From positions 1 through 22,817 of IMG/VR virus record IMGVR_UViG_3300025102_000312: a stretch of DNA of 22,817 nt; one strand, 5' to 3'. The translations under genes and the position numbers were made by a program. The DNA comes from a virus. Under the pieces are notes generated by a model that ran no database searches, was not told the origin of the DNA, and worked only from the letters and a program-made list of their open reading frames with translations. Below are positions 1 through 8,691 of the stretch, one piece after another (positions within the stretch are counted from its first letter, which is position 1; the number at the start of each line of letters is the position of its first letter).

Positions 1-102
1 ATCTGCACTAAGGTTGTTCCACACGGCAGGGTATTGTGTGCCGTTGTTATCAGTCCACGCCTTACCAACTCTGATTATTCTTCCGCTATATTTCCACGGC
101 AT
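1..102 (-). CDS. Small tail-associated protein, N-terminal 34 aa (cut by window edge)
   Basis: An ATG on the minus strand opens a frame that stays open to the left edge, giving 34 residues that begin MPWKYSGRIIRVGKAWTD and end in a YPAVWNNLSAD segment. An AGGAG Shine-Dalgarno sits at 109-113, 6 nt before the ATG and overlapping the stop of the upstream adhesin gene, so the start is well supported. From memory, short proteins with a 'G..IR.GK.W.D..G..YP..W' opening follow tail-fibre genes in marine phages; their function is unknown to me. Position after two host-recognition genes suggests a fibre accessory, chaperone or further tail component, which is inference. The C-terminus lies outside the window. 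Confidence 0.72.
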   Translation of the reverse strand, partial: MPWKYSGRIIRVGKAWTDNNGTQYPAVWNNLSAD

Positions 103-111
103 TGTTATCTC

Positions 112-3100
112 CTATCGCGCATTAGCAAATTTGAATGGGGATTCGGCCAAAGAAAGAAAAATATGATTAGCGCCGCTGGTGTTCAAATCGCCATATGTGT
201 TTCTCATTTTGAATCCGTTTGATAAAAAATCAATTAACAATGAAGAATTGTCTGCAAACTCAGCATCAGAACCATTGGTAATAATACCATCGTTAACTAC
301 ATTAAAAGTTGACCTTTTGTTATCAAAAATCCACGAATTTGTACCATTAGCATCAGTGCGTTTTATCAGCAGAAATGAAGGACGGTGTCCTGTGTAGACA
401 AACGGCCCATCTGTGCTTCCGTTTCCAGTGTAGGAGCCGACCTTTGAGTAGCCTTCAACGCTGTGAAAACAGTACGCTATAAAGTCTTCAGCAGAGCCAA
501 ATATTGTATTGCTAAATACGGTGGTTGTTGGGGCTGAAGCACCAGAAATATTTGAATTAGCATCTGTGGTATCTAGTCTTAGGAAATCATAACTGCCATC
601 AACGGATTCATGTGTAAAATACCAACCACCCGAACTTCGTGACTTGTACAACACAGCCTCCGGCTTTGCACTCAAGCCGTGAGCAATGGTATCGCTGCCA
701 CTCGACGTTCTAGTATAACTCACGATACAAAACCCAGCCGTTGCGTTTACCTGACCTGACGATGCTATTGTTGCGCCATTTGCACCAGCAGAGTTGCTGA
801 ACGCTGTACCGGCTAGCCAGTTCCAAGCAACAAAAGTTTGACTGTTTTGGTTGGTGCCAACATTATTACCAAGCGTAAATCCATTGCTATCTAAAGAATT
901 TACAGAACCAAAATTACCATCTTCAGCATTTGTTAAATTAGGAAATATTCTTTGGTTTACGCCAGATGCAACCCTGACAGAATCAAACATCATGTGATTG
1001 TCTGCGCTTGACCGTCTTTTAATCCAAAGCCAATCTGGGCTGAAATTAACCCCTGTTATAGCTGTGCCATTAGTGCCATTGCCAGTATAAAGCACCGTAT
1101 TAAAATGCTCACTGCCATCAATGATGTCTACGTCTGGCAAATTTTGAGAACAAAGAGCAAGGTATCCGCTTGGCGGTGCGTAGGCAAAACTGCCGTGACC
1201 GTTGCCATCTGCGTTGGAGTTGGCTGTGGATTTTGCACCAGAAAAAGAACTGTCTTGTCCAAAGTTATAAACCAATGTTGTGCTTCGGTTGTCCCCAGAA
1301 TTTTGACCAAACAAAGGTTTTATTTTACCAGTAATTGTACCGGCTTCATTTGAACTAGACGCTGGGTTTCCGCTGCCGCCATAAGTATTGTTTTTACCAA
1401 GCCATACTTTGCCAGTATCAGCATCAAAAGCACATTGTAAAATGTCTCCAACTGCCCAATCAGGAACCCAATCAGTAGTTGATGAGCCATTGACAAACAA
1501 TCGCCCACTATCTTGAAAGCTAATCCCACCGCTTGACGACTGCGGGTCAGTGCTTGGTAAGGATGCTTCTGGTGCTACGCCAAAATTTGCCCAACTTGCA
1601 ATTGCGCTAATGACTTTAACATTTGCCTCAAAATACCATTTCCCACTTGCGGGAATAAAGTTACCAAATGAGCTTCTAGCTCCACTTGTAGTGGTGGCTA
1701 TTTGAAGGTTTCCTTCAGACAAAGAAAACCCAGACGCTAAATCCAGTGCATTAAGAACAGCAAAATTATTCGTTGGTACATCAGGCACACTATCCCGATA
1801 GTCTAGATTCACAGGTGTGAAGTGATTGCCGTTGCTTGAAACATCTTTGAAGAAGGCTGCTTCACGAGAATCGCCAAAGGCCATCCAGATATATGTGCCG
1901 CCCGAATTGTTTGATGCTGCGTTTGTTCCGTCCAGCGTAAAACCATCTGAGTCAAAATCTAGATCATACGTTGATGATGTAGCTTCAGCACTACTGTCGC
2001 TAGGAAAAAGTAATAGATTTCTAGGGTCAACTACATCTCTTGTGTTGTCATATATTCTCCAACTTCCAGCGGAATCAGTGCGCTTGATCATCAGAAAAGC
2101 TGGCTTAAAGCCTAAACCTGTAATAGCATTACCAGACGAACCTGTGCCACTGTATGTTCCAAATGCACTGTAGCCAGAAATTTCTGCCCAACAATACGCC
2201 ACAAAAGTTTGACTATTCTCATTAACACCATTTGATTGACCCAAGCTAAACACGCTGCTTGTCGGGGCTGTATCGTTGTAAACTGTGCCAGTAAAAGCGG
2301 CATTGGTTGTGTTTAGATTTATGCCTTTAGTCGCACCAAGCGCATCATGGTAAACAAACCAATCGTCAGCACCGCCTCGTTTTTTTATAAGAATCCATTT
2401 TGGTGCGCCAACACTATCTAAACCATGAGCAACAGTAGCACCAGCAGTATAATTGCCTGTGTAAGTGACTATGCTGAAACCCTTAGATGTATCTGCCGAT
2501 AACCTTGTTGCAGCTATTGACCCACCCAACGCAGAACCAAGATTAGAGCCATCTATCTTTACTGACCCCGCTGTTGGGGTTGCCCCTGCACCAGCACTGT
2601 TATCGGCTGTTGGTGTGCCGCCAGCCTCCCAACACCAACCCACAAAAGTCTCACCGCTTTCATTTACTGATGTGCCGTTCCCCATAGTAAAACCATCAGC
2701 ATCTAAGGAACTTACATTGGTTGTTCCACTGTAAACAGTGCTTTCTTCTGCGGCATTTAAACTAGAATATAATCGGCGAGGGCCATCTGAATCTGAACGC
2801 AATACATCAAACAGATTGTGGTGCTGGTCAGTTGACCTCCCTTTAATCCACGCAAGACTCGGACTAAAACCCACACCACTGATACTTTGCGTTGCACCTG
2901 TTCCAGTATAGGTAACAGTATTGAACCCCTCAGAAACCACATCATCTTTAAAAGTAAGGTGAAAACCATTGGTTCCAAATGTCAAGCCGCTGGTATCTTT
3001 TGGTATCCAGATACCGTCCTTAGTCTCGCCAAAGCTGTCGGCGGTCAATTGAGTGCCATCAACAAAGTTAACTTCGGCTATATACCCATCGAACGTATTT

Positions 3101-3606
3101 GAACTAGCATCACCGTAAGCGCCAACAACTTGGCCCGAATTATTATTTATTCCTGACTCACCATTCAAAGTAGTTGCATTAACTTGGGTTAAAGTTTGAC
3201 GCACACCATTTACGTAAATAATTGAGCGTTCTGACTCGGTTGAATTTGTAGAATCAAATGCCCAGACTATGTGATAAAACGCACTGACATCTCTAAATTT
3301 TCGAGCCGTTGTATATTGACTGACATAACCACCATTATAAAGATAAGCCCTAATAATGTCAGTATTGTCAAATCTCAAACCATCTTCAATACCGGAACCA
3401 CCTGCTCCCATCAAACCAGAGTATATGCTTATATTGCTTCGCTTAACCCAACCACTCCAAGTCCAAGTTTTTCGGTTGCCAGCAGATGCAGGAGTTCTCG
3501 TTAGATACTGAGCATCGTCATCATTAAATTTCAACGACTGGTCAAGCAGATGCTTGTAAAAGCCTGTGCTGACTTCACCCGCGCCTTGTCCTTTAATTAG
3601 AGACAT
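112..3606 (-). CDS. Distal tail adhesin-like protein with LamG, SPRY and six repeat domains
   Basis: A 1164-aa protein, probably at the tip or side of the tail fibre and binding the host surface or its glycans. Residues about 23-200 look like a LamG/concanavalin-type jelly roll (LKFNDDDAQYL start, WTWSGWVKRS, YVNGV, GYIAEVNF). Six units of about 90-105 aa follow, each with a V.YTG(N)G opening, a P..(L)(W)IK.R core, and an N.(S/N)SG or NSQTFVA end. They occur as A (227-328), B (376-476), C (477-582), then A' (834-932), B' (957-1048), C' (1051-1156). Between the two triplets lies a SPRY-like domain (about 625-815: GKWYFEANV, GVAPE, DILQCAFDADTGKVWLGKN). The repeats resemble the marine-phage family I recall as DUF7483. 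The gene lies 9 nt downstream of the fibre gene with a good AAGGA Shine-Dalgarno. No enzymatic motif is evident. Confidence 0.85.
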   Translation of the reverse strand: MSLIKGQGAGEVSTGFYKHLLDQSLKFNDDDAQYLTRTPASAGNRKTWTWSGWVKRSNISIYSGLMGAGGSGIEDGLRFDNTDIIRAYLYNGGYVSQYTTARKFRDVSAFYHIVWAFDSTNSTESERSIIYVNGVRQTLTQVNATTLNGESGINNNSGQVVGAYGDASSNTFDGYIAEVNFVDGTQLTADSFGETKDGIWIPKDTSGLTFGTNGFHLTFKDDVVSEGFNTVTYTGTGATQSISGVGFSPSLAWIKGRSTDQHHNLFDVLRSDSDGPRRLYSSLNAAEESTVYSGTTNVSSLDADGFTMGNGTSVNESGETFVGWCWEAGGTPTADNSAGAGATPTAGSVKIDGSNLGSALGGSIAATRLSADTSKGFSIVTYTGNYTAGATVAHGLDSVGAPKWILIKKRGGADDWFVYHDALGATKGINLNTTNAAFTGTVYNDTAPTSSVFSLGQSNGVNENSQTFVAYCWAEISGYSAFGTYSGTGSSGNAITGLGFKPAFLMIKRTDSAGSWRIYDNTRDVVDPRNLLLFPSDSSAEATSSTYDLDFDSDGFTLDGTNAASNNSGGTYIWMAFGDSREAAFFKDVSSNGNHFTPVNLDYRDSVPDVPTNNFAVLNALDLASGFSLSEGNLQIATTTSGARSSFGNFIPASGKWYFEANVKVISAIASWANFGVAPEASLPSTDPQSSSGGISFQDSGRLFVNGSSTTDWVPDWAVGDILQCAFDADTGKVWLGKNNTYGGSGNPASSSNEAGTITGKIKPLFGQNSGDNRSTTLVYNFGQDSSFSGAKSTANSNADGNGHGSFAYAPPSGYLALCSQNLPDVDIIDGSEHFNTVLYTGNGTNGTAITGVNFSPDWLWIKRRSSADNHMMFDSVRVASGVNQRIFPNLTNAEDGNFGSVNSLDSNGFTLGNNVGTNQNSQTFVAWNWLAGTAFSNSAGANGATIASSGQVNATAGFCIVSYTRTSSGSDTIAHGLSAKPEAVLYKSRSSGGWYFTHESVDGSYDFLRLDTTDANSNISGASAPTTTVFSNTIFGSAEDFIAYCFHSVEGYSKVGSYTGNGSTDGPFVYTGHRPSFLLIKRTDANGTNSWIFDNKRSTFNVVNDGIITNGSDAEFADNSSLLIDFLSNGFKMRNTYGDLNTSGANHIFLSLAESPFKFANAR
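139..1107 (-). repeat. Second A'-B'-C' repeat triplet in the distal tail protein
   Basis: This encodes residues 834-1156. A' carries HFNTVLYTGNG, FSPDWLWIKRR and NSQTFVAWNW; B' carries GFCIVSYTRT, AHGLSAKPEAVLYKSR and EDFIAYCF; C' carries GYSKVGSYTGNG, HRPSFLLIKRTD and SWIFDNKRS. Order and spacing match the first triplet (A to A', B to B', C to C'), with the SPRY-like domain in between. Confidence 0.7.
1861..2928 (-). repeat. First A-B-C repeat triplet in the distal tail protein
   Basis: This encodes residues 227-582 of the adhesin. Unit A contains GFNTVTYTGTG, FSPSLAWIKGR and ESGETFVGWCW; unit B contains GFSIVTYTGN, HGLDSVGAPKWILIKKRG and NSQTFVAYCW; unit C contains GYSAFGTYSGTG, GFKPAFLMIKRTD and SWRIYDNTR. 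Each unit has a counterpart in the same order in the second triplet, which makes this a duplicated block of three domains. Similarity was judged on the protein by eye, not by alignment. Confidence 0.7.
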
Positions 3607-3615
3607 ATGTAATCC

Positions 3616-5406
3616 TTATGTCAAAGCAGCGGATGCAGACACTAATATAGTGTTGCTGCCGCTAGCCGCGCTACAATAGTAAGCTAGATGATATGTGCCT
3701 GTTGCTGAAATAGCAGTGAGTGAGTCTGCGCTTATTGCTACATCAGCATGGGCTGCGATAGTATGGTTGCCGCCATTGATAAACATGATGTTGCCTGACT
3801 GCCCAGCCGCTGCATTTGTAAAAGTAAGCGTTAAACCGCCAGCCGTGGTGCATTTGAAATCGTTGCCTACCGCCAAATCAAAGCTGCCATCATTGTCGGT
3901 TGTAACGTGACCAGATGCCCTACCAGCTACAGTAACATCATCACCCACAACAACATCACCGCCAGAAATTGTGCCAGTGGTAGTAATAGATGATGCACCG
4001 TTGTCTATATTGCCAAATCCAGATGTAATGCTCCCGCCAGTGCTTAATGTTTTATTAGTAAGTGTGTCGGCTGAAATCAAAGATACCAGCGTTGAGTCGC
4101 CACCAATTGGCAGCAACATAGTGTTTGTTATGCCGGAACTATGCAGTTGTGCTTTAAGGGTTTGACCGTGTGAATTATCTGAACAATTTAAAGTTAACGT
4201 GCCAGAGTTTGTGTTTCCCCTTATAACAACAGTGCCAGTGCCATGTGGCGCAAGGTCAATGCTTCTATTGCTACTAGACACAATATCTCTAGCTAAAACA
4301 TCAAGGTCGCCACCTAACTCTGGGCTTGTATCATCAACAACATTGGTAAGATTACCAGCACCATCTGCGCCAGAGTAATTAAAATCTATTGTAATCCCAT
4401 CAGTGTTACTAAACGAGCCGCTAGATGTAATAAATGTTACTGGTACTTTAGAATAACCAGATGCATTTGTAACAGCACCAGTTACTTTAAATAATGCGTA
4501 TGTACTAGGAGTGTTTTCTTTAGTTATAAATAAAATACCGCGTGCAGTAGCATTAGTTACATCATCCCAGCTTTGTACAAATGTACTTATAGTTGCGCCA
4601 TTGTCATCAACATCATCAAAGTACATTTCAGTAACAGAACCAATGCTACCATTATTAAACGCAAGTTTACCTGCACCCGGATCAGCATCAGATGTACTAT
4701 TACTAAATGTCATAGCAAGCCCTGAATGACTGCCAGTTGCGCCAGTCGAACCAGTTGCACCTGTGTTACCTGTTACAAGACCAAAAGCTAATGCTAATGC
4801 GCCTGTACTTCCTGTAAAAGTAGCACTTGCTGTTGGTGTGCCGCCAGCAGATACGGCTGATACACTTGCTGATACTGAGCTAACCTTACCTTCTTCAGCT
4901 ACAAGATTACCACTACCATCAAACCCAAGCTGTTTATTTGCTCTGGTTGTTATATCAGGAAGAGTAAGTGATGCTGTTGTATCAAAGTCTGATAATATCA
5001 AAGCACGATTTGATGCATCATCAATATCAGCAGCAATTGCTATAATTCTATCTAATTCAGTATTTAACGTACTTACATTAAATGGGCCTGATAATGGAAA
5101 GTCAGTTACACGATCTATATCTATATCACGTGTTATAACAACACTTGAACCACCAGTAGCACCAGTAACATGATTACCAGATGTAAAATGTATAAAGCCA
5201 GTTGTACCTGATGTATGAGCTTGAGAGTTACCAGAATCATCAGCAGTTGTATAATGTGTTGTTAATGTTTTAAGTGTGCCATCAACGTATACATTAAGAT
5301 CATCATCATCAAAAAATTCAAAAGGCACAGCAAATGCACTCTGCGTAGCACCTTGCGACACAGTGTAATTTACTCGAGGTGAATTATCGCTCAAATTAAT
5401 TGTCAT
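3616..5406 (-). CDS. Tail fibre protein, T7 gp17-like N-terminus
   Basis: A 596-aa fibre. Residues 1-150 match the T7 gp17 N-terminal type that attaches the fibre to the tail: a YTVSQGATQSAFAVPFEFF start, D.LNVYVDG, a VVITRDIDIDR.TDF strand, then an ELDRIIAI..DI...SNRAL helix. A short collagen-like stretch (GNTGATGSTGATGSHSG, about 213-229) follows. Residues 350-596 are repetitive and Gly/Ser/Thr/Asn-rich, starting at an SPELGGDLDV motif (361-370) of the kind I recall as common in marine phage fibres; they probably form a beta-rich shaft. Base composition changes near this motif, which suggests a swapped distal half. An AGGGG Shine-Dalgarno precedes the ATG. The gene sits between the last internal virion protein and the adhesin, so this protein likely carries the adhesin or acts alongside it. 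Confidence 0.88.
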   Translation of the reverse strand: MTINLSDNSPRVNYTVSQGATQSAFAVPFEFFDDDDLNVYVDGTLKTLTTHYTTADDSGNSQAHTSGTTGFIHFTSGNHVTGATGGSSVVITRDIDIDRVTDFPLSGPFNVSTLNTELDRIIAIAADIDDASNRALILSDFDTTASLTLPDITTRANKQLGFDGSGNLVAEEGKVSSVSASVSAVSAGGTPTASATFTGSTGALALAFGLVTGNTGATGSTGATGSHSGLAMTFSNSTSDADPGAGKLAFNNGSIGSVTEMYFDDVDDNGATISTFVQSWDDVTNATARGILFITKENTPSTYALFKVTGAVTNASGYSKVPVTFITSSGSFSNTDGITIDFNYSGADGAGNLTNVVDDTSPELGGDLDVLARDIVSSSNRSIDLAPHGTGTVVIRGNTNSGTLTLNCSDNSHGQTLKAQLHSSGITNTMLLPIGGDSTLVSLISADTLTNKTLSTGGSITSGFGNIDNGASSITTTGTISGGDVVVGDDVTVAGRASGHVTTDNDGSFDLAVGNDFKCTTAGGLTLTFTNAAAGQSGNIMFINGGNHTIAAHADVAISADSLTAISATGTYHLAYYCSAASGSNTILVSASAALT

Positions 5407-5426
5407 AGCTTATCCCCTAACATGAT

Positions 5427-5443
5427 GTTGAATAAAATTCAAC
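5427..5443 (-). other. Short intergenic hairpin before the tail fibre gene
   Basis: A perfect 7-bp inverted repeat, GTTGAAT/ATTCAAC, with a 3-nt loop lies in the 43-nt gap between the 1075-aa internal virion gene and the fibre gene. No T-run follows on either strand, so it is not a standard intrinsic terminator. It may protect or punctuate the mRNA (inference). The fibre Shine-Dalgarno lies just downstream and outside the stem. Confidence 0.5.
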
Positions 5444-5449
5444 GCACAA

Positions 5450-8400
5450 TCAGTTTCTACCAACGCTTCCAACAAACTCTCTCATATCATCTCGAAAAGG
5501 TTGTAGCCCTATAAATGGCAGAGAATACTTCAATCTTTCTGCTGCATCAGATTCTCGACCAGCAAAATAATCATCAATTGAACGATAATAATCTGTAGCT
5601 AAACCTGCTGGCGCACCGAAAGGTTCTATAAAAGCATCTAACAATCTTTCATCTCTATCTGGATTTATATATTTAGGAGGGATAATAGCATCTTTTGTAA
5701 CAACTCCTGTGTTACCAGCAATCTGTAATCCAGTATACGCAAGGTCACTATATATACCTAACACACCAGAATGATCTACAATACGAGCCATAATGTCAGG
5801 CGATGTACGTTTTTCAAACCAGTAATCAGGTTTTTTTGCAGCTAGTGAAAGATAAGATAAACCAAGCAATGCAACTATACCTTGCATTCTATATCGTCTA
5901 TTTGGATCTCTAATTGCACCTAATATTTTATTATTTGCACCAAATGCAAAGTTCATAAATGTAAATGGAATAGTCAGTAAACCTGATTCAACACGAACCA
6001 TATTTACATCTCCTGTACGCAATCGTTTTTCAATCTTAAATTGAGTTGGAAATGTTTTTCTTACAGATTGGAAAAATGGATTATCACGCATATAAACAAC
6101 ACCATCCATAATCAATGGCTTATCAAATGTCTGCCCCATAACAATAGTATTGTTAGCATGTGATGCCAGTGCTGCTTGATATTTACGTACTATCTCTCTT
6201 GCTTGAGACGTAGATTGATCCCATGCATCTGTATTAGATATTTCAAAATCTCTGCTTTCATGTTTTTGCGTAGGAGCTTTGGCAATAAATTTAGCCATAT
6301 CTTCATCAATACCATACCTAGCTAAATATTCACGCTCGAACTTCGATATTGTACCATTAGCCCAGTTACGCGATTGTTTTATAAATTTATTCTGAACAAT
6401 CAAGGTATCTAATGATTTACCTGCAAATGTAAATGGTGCCAAAAGGTTGGCTGTATAAAAAACCTGATTTCCTACTTGAATTGTTTTTTCAAGTTTTGTT
6501 GGCTTTACACGCCTAACTGTATCGTTAAGCATTTCTCTTGCATAAACATTTTTAGTTACATCGTATAACTCACCTGCTAGTTGAGCTTCTTTAATTGCTT
6601 TACCTAAAAATGCTGTATCTGTTGCAGCAATACCTGCTTGTATTACATCCTTCATACCATGAGCCATAACAATAGACCCTGCATCTGTTATAGCAGATAC
6701 ACCTGCTAATGGCAGATATGTCCATGCTGTCCATGCTCTTGCTGCTTTAAGTGCTTGCGTATCCCAACGATCATTGCTTCTTTGCAATGTTCCCATAACA
6801 CGCTCATAGTCACCATAGAAACCAGCTTTTAATGATGCTATCTCTTTATCATTTAAACCATCTACACGTGCATCATATTCCAAATCTTCAAGCACTTCAT
6901 CAATACTTCTGCCGCCATATTTATTAGCAAAAGATACTTGTCTACCCATGCGGTCAATATATGTATGCAACGCTTGCATATCAGCGTGAATAAAATCTAT
7001 TACTTTTGCTACATCTACATTTGTTTTACGTGTTTTTAAATGTTTCATAGTTGGCTTTTTGCCAGTATCACGTAATGGATTTTGCATATCATCGCCATCT
7101 TCTTGCAAAATTTTACGCAATGTTTTTTCAGCATCTTCAAATGCACCAAATGTATCTTTGCCAGCAGCTAATCGTTGTGCTTCATAATCTTCACTAAATA
7201 TCCTTGTTAAAGTTTGTCTTGCTTCATCACTTGTAGATAATAATTCTTTGTTATAAAAAATAGGAAAGGTGTAATCTTCTCTAGTAAATTGACCTAACTT
7301 ACCTTCATAGTCAGTAATTCTTGCTCGTAATCGAGATTGTCGATTTTCTAAGGTTTTTAACAAATCTATTTGCTTTTTAGTACCAGCTTTATTAGGCATT
7401 TTATTTATATCAGCTTCTAACTTAACTAATCTATTAGTTACTGTATCAACTTCATTTTGAATTTTTGTAATGTATGCTAAAAGTTTTTCGTCTGTTCTCA
7501 TTTTATAATAATGAATATCATCACGAAAACCGCCAAATAGTTCAGTCATCAAAACACCAGCTTCTTTTTGCTGGTCACTAATGCCGTCATTACCAATTCT
7601 TTGTAATCGTGGATCAGGTGAGCTACGTAAAATATAACGTCTTATTGTATCACCAGCCCAATCATCAAAACCTGTAAAAGGCAAAGGGACAGTTGCTACT
7701 CTGGATGCTTTTTTAATCCCTCTTACTTCTAAAGAATGGAGATCTTCCATTTTACGTCGTAAACCTTCATACAAACCTTGATATGTAACTGATTCCTGAG
7801 AGACAGATTGAAAGCCATATCCTCGTCTAGCGCCTTGTGTAGAAACAGATCCATTATAGGCAAGCAATGCAAAGTAATTTTTTAATTTTTCAGAATATTT
7901 TTTATTACCCATTACCCTATTCGTAAAAGAACCTAAAATATTTGTTTGAACTAAATCTAGATTACCACCTTCAGCAGGTGTGTATGCTTCATCTAGTTCA
8001 GCAACTTCATCAGTTTTACCAAACACATGTTTAAAACTTTTACCTTGATATAGCTTGTTTACTTTACTTGCAGAACTAGCAAGAAACGGCCCAGCATATC
8101 CAGCACCTTTCAATACACCACCAAAACCTGCTGAGAATATTGTAGATGCTGCAACATTAGCGACTGCTTCGCCCGGCTCATCAGCTACAGCAAACGGCGC
8201 ACGCCTAGCCTCAGATGCAACACCATAACCAAGACCTGCAATAGCACCACGACCTACTGCTTGTGTAAATGTTTTACCTAATTTTACATAGTTAAGGCCG
8301 GGAATAAATGCTGTTACAGCTAATGGATCTGTAAAACCACCTGCAATTTGTGCTGTCAAAGGAGCATTAGACGCTATACGTCTACGTTCTATTGCTTCTC

Positions 8401-8677
8401 TTGCTCTTGCTTCTAAGTATCTAAGATGACGTTCATTTTTAGCTTTTACTAAATCATCATAATATGGCAACACATCTTCAGAAATATTTTCTGCTACATT
8501 AAAGTTATAATCATATTCTTCGTTTTTAAATTCAATAGCTTCTTGTATTGATTCAACTAATGGCATGTTGTTATATGCAACATTAGCTATCCAGCCCTCA
8601 TACCATGACGCAGGAGTGTCATCAGATATAGCTGCTGGTATTGGAATAAAAAAATCTTGTCTGTTTATATCAACCAT
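5450..8677 (-). CDS. Large internal virion (ejection) protein, T7 gp16-like position
   Basis: A 1075-aa protein occupying the gp16 slot of the T7-type order (gp14, gp15, gp16, gp17). Such proteins sit in the head core, enter the cell first and help form the channel for genome entry. Visible parts are a charged N-terminal helix (71-101), Gly/Ala-rich hydrophobic stretches (109-200) that could contact membrane, a strong predicted coiled coil (about 397-462), and further hydrophobic stretches (650-680 and 932-947). The C-terminal region includes DPNRRYRMQG and FGAPAGLATDYYRS. I see no lytic transglycosylase motif, which T7 gp16 carries at its N-terminus. The start has only a weak Shine-Dalgarno, 14 nt after the preceding stop. 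Assignment rests on size and gene order more than on clear similarity. Confidence 0.72.
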   Translation of the reverse strand: MVDINRQDFFIPIPAAISDDTPASWYEGWIANVAYNNMPLVESIQEAIEFKNEEYDYNFNVAENISEDVLPYYDDLVKAKNERHLRYLEARAREAIERRRIASNAPLTAQIAGGFTDPLAVTAFIPGLNYVKLGKTFTQAVGRGAIAGLGYGVASEARRAPFAVADEPGEAVANVAASTIFSAGFGGVLKGAGYAGPFLASSASKVNKLYQGKSFKHVFGKTDEVAELDEAYTPAEGGNLDLVQTNILGSFTNRVMGNKKYSEKLKNYFALLAYNGSVSTQGARRGYGFQSVSQESVTYQGLYEGLRRKMEDLHSLEVRGIKKASRVATVPLPFTGFDDWAGDTIRRYILRSSPDPRLQRIGNDGISDQQKEAGVLMTELFGGFRDDIHYYKMRTDEKLLAYITKIQNEVDTVTNRLVKLEADINKMPNKAGTKKQIDLLKTLENRQSRLRARITDYEGKLGQFTREDYTFPIFYNKELLSTSDEARQTLTRIFSEDYEAQRLAAGKDTFGAFEDAEKTLRKILQEDGDDMQNPLRDTGKKPTMKHLKTRKTNVDVAKVIDFIHADMQALHTYIDRMGRQVSFANKYGGRSIDEVLEDLEYDARVDGLNDKEIASLKAGFYGDYERVMGTLQRSNDRWDTQALKAARAWTAWTYLPLAGVSAITDAGSIVMAHGMKDVIQAGIAATDTAFLGKAIKEAQLAGELYDVTKNVYAREMLNDTVRRVKPTKLEKTIQVGNQVFYTANLLAPFTFAGKSLDTLIVQNKFIKQSRNWANGTISKFEREYLARYGIDEDMAKFIAKAPTQKHESRDFEISNTDAWDQSTSQAREIVRKYQAALASHANNTIVMGQTFDKPLIMDGVVYMRDNPFFQSVRKTFPTQFKIEKRLRTGDVNMVRVESGLLTIPFTFMNFAFGANNKILGAIRDPNRRYRMQGIVALLGLSYLSLAAKKPDYWFEKRTSPDIMARIVDHSGVLGIYSDLAYTGLQIAGNTGVVTKDAIIPPKYINPDRDERLLDAFIEPFGAPAGLATDYYRSIDDYFAGRESDAAERLKYSLPFIGLQPFRDDMREFVGSVGRN

Positions 8678-8691
8678 TGTTAATTATCTAA

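Noticed and set aside
1826-2173. 115-aa open frame on the plus strand
   Set aside because: It is antisense to repeat unit C of the adhesin; no ribosome-binding site and no recognisable protein features.
4735-4775. Short tandem repeat resembling a repeat array
   Set aside because: It encodes the Gly-x-Thr collagen-like stretch of the fibre and has no spacers, so it is not CRISPR.
4763-5173. 136-aa open frame on the plus strand
   Set aside because: It lies opposite the fibre gene, whose protein has clear gp17-type features. The Ala/Val/Pro/Ser-rich product reflects the complement of Thr/Ala/Gly codons, and there is no supported start site.
5427-5443. Intergenic hairpins as Rho-independent terminators
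   Set aside because: None of the hairpins seen (5427-5443, 14464-14495, 15626-15639, 15669-15689) is followed by a T-run on either strand.
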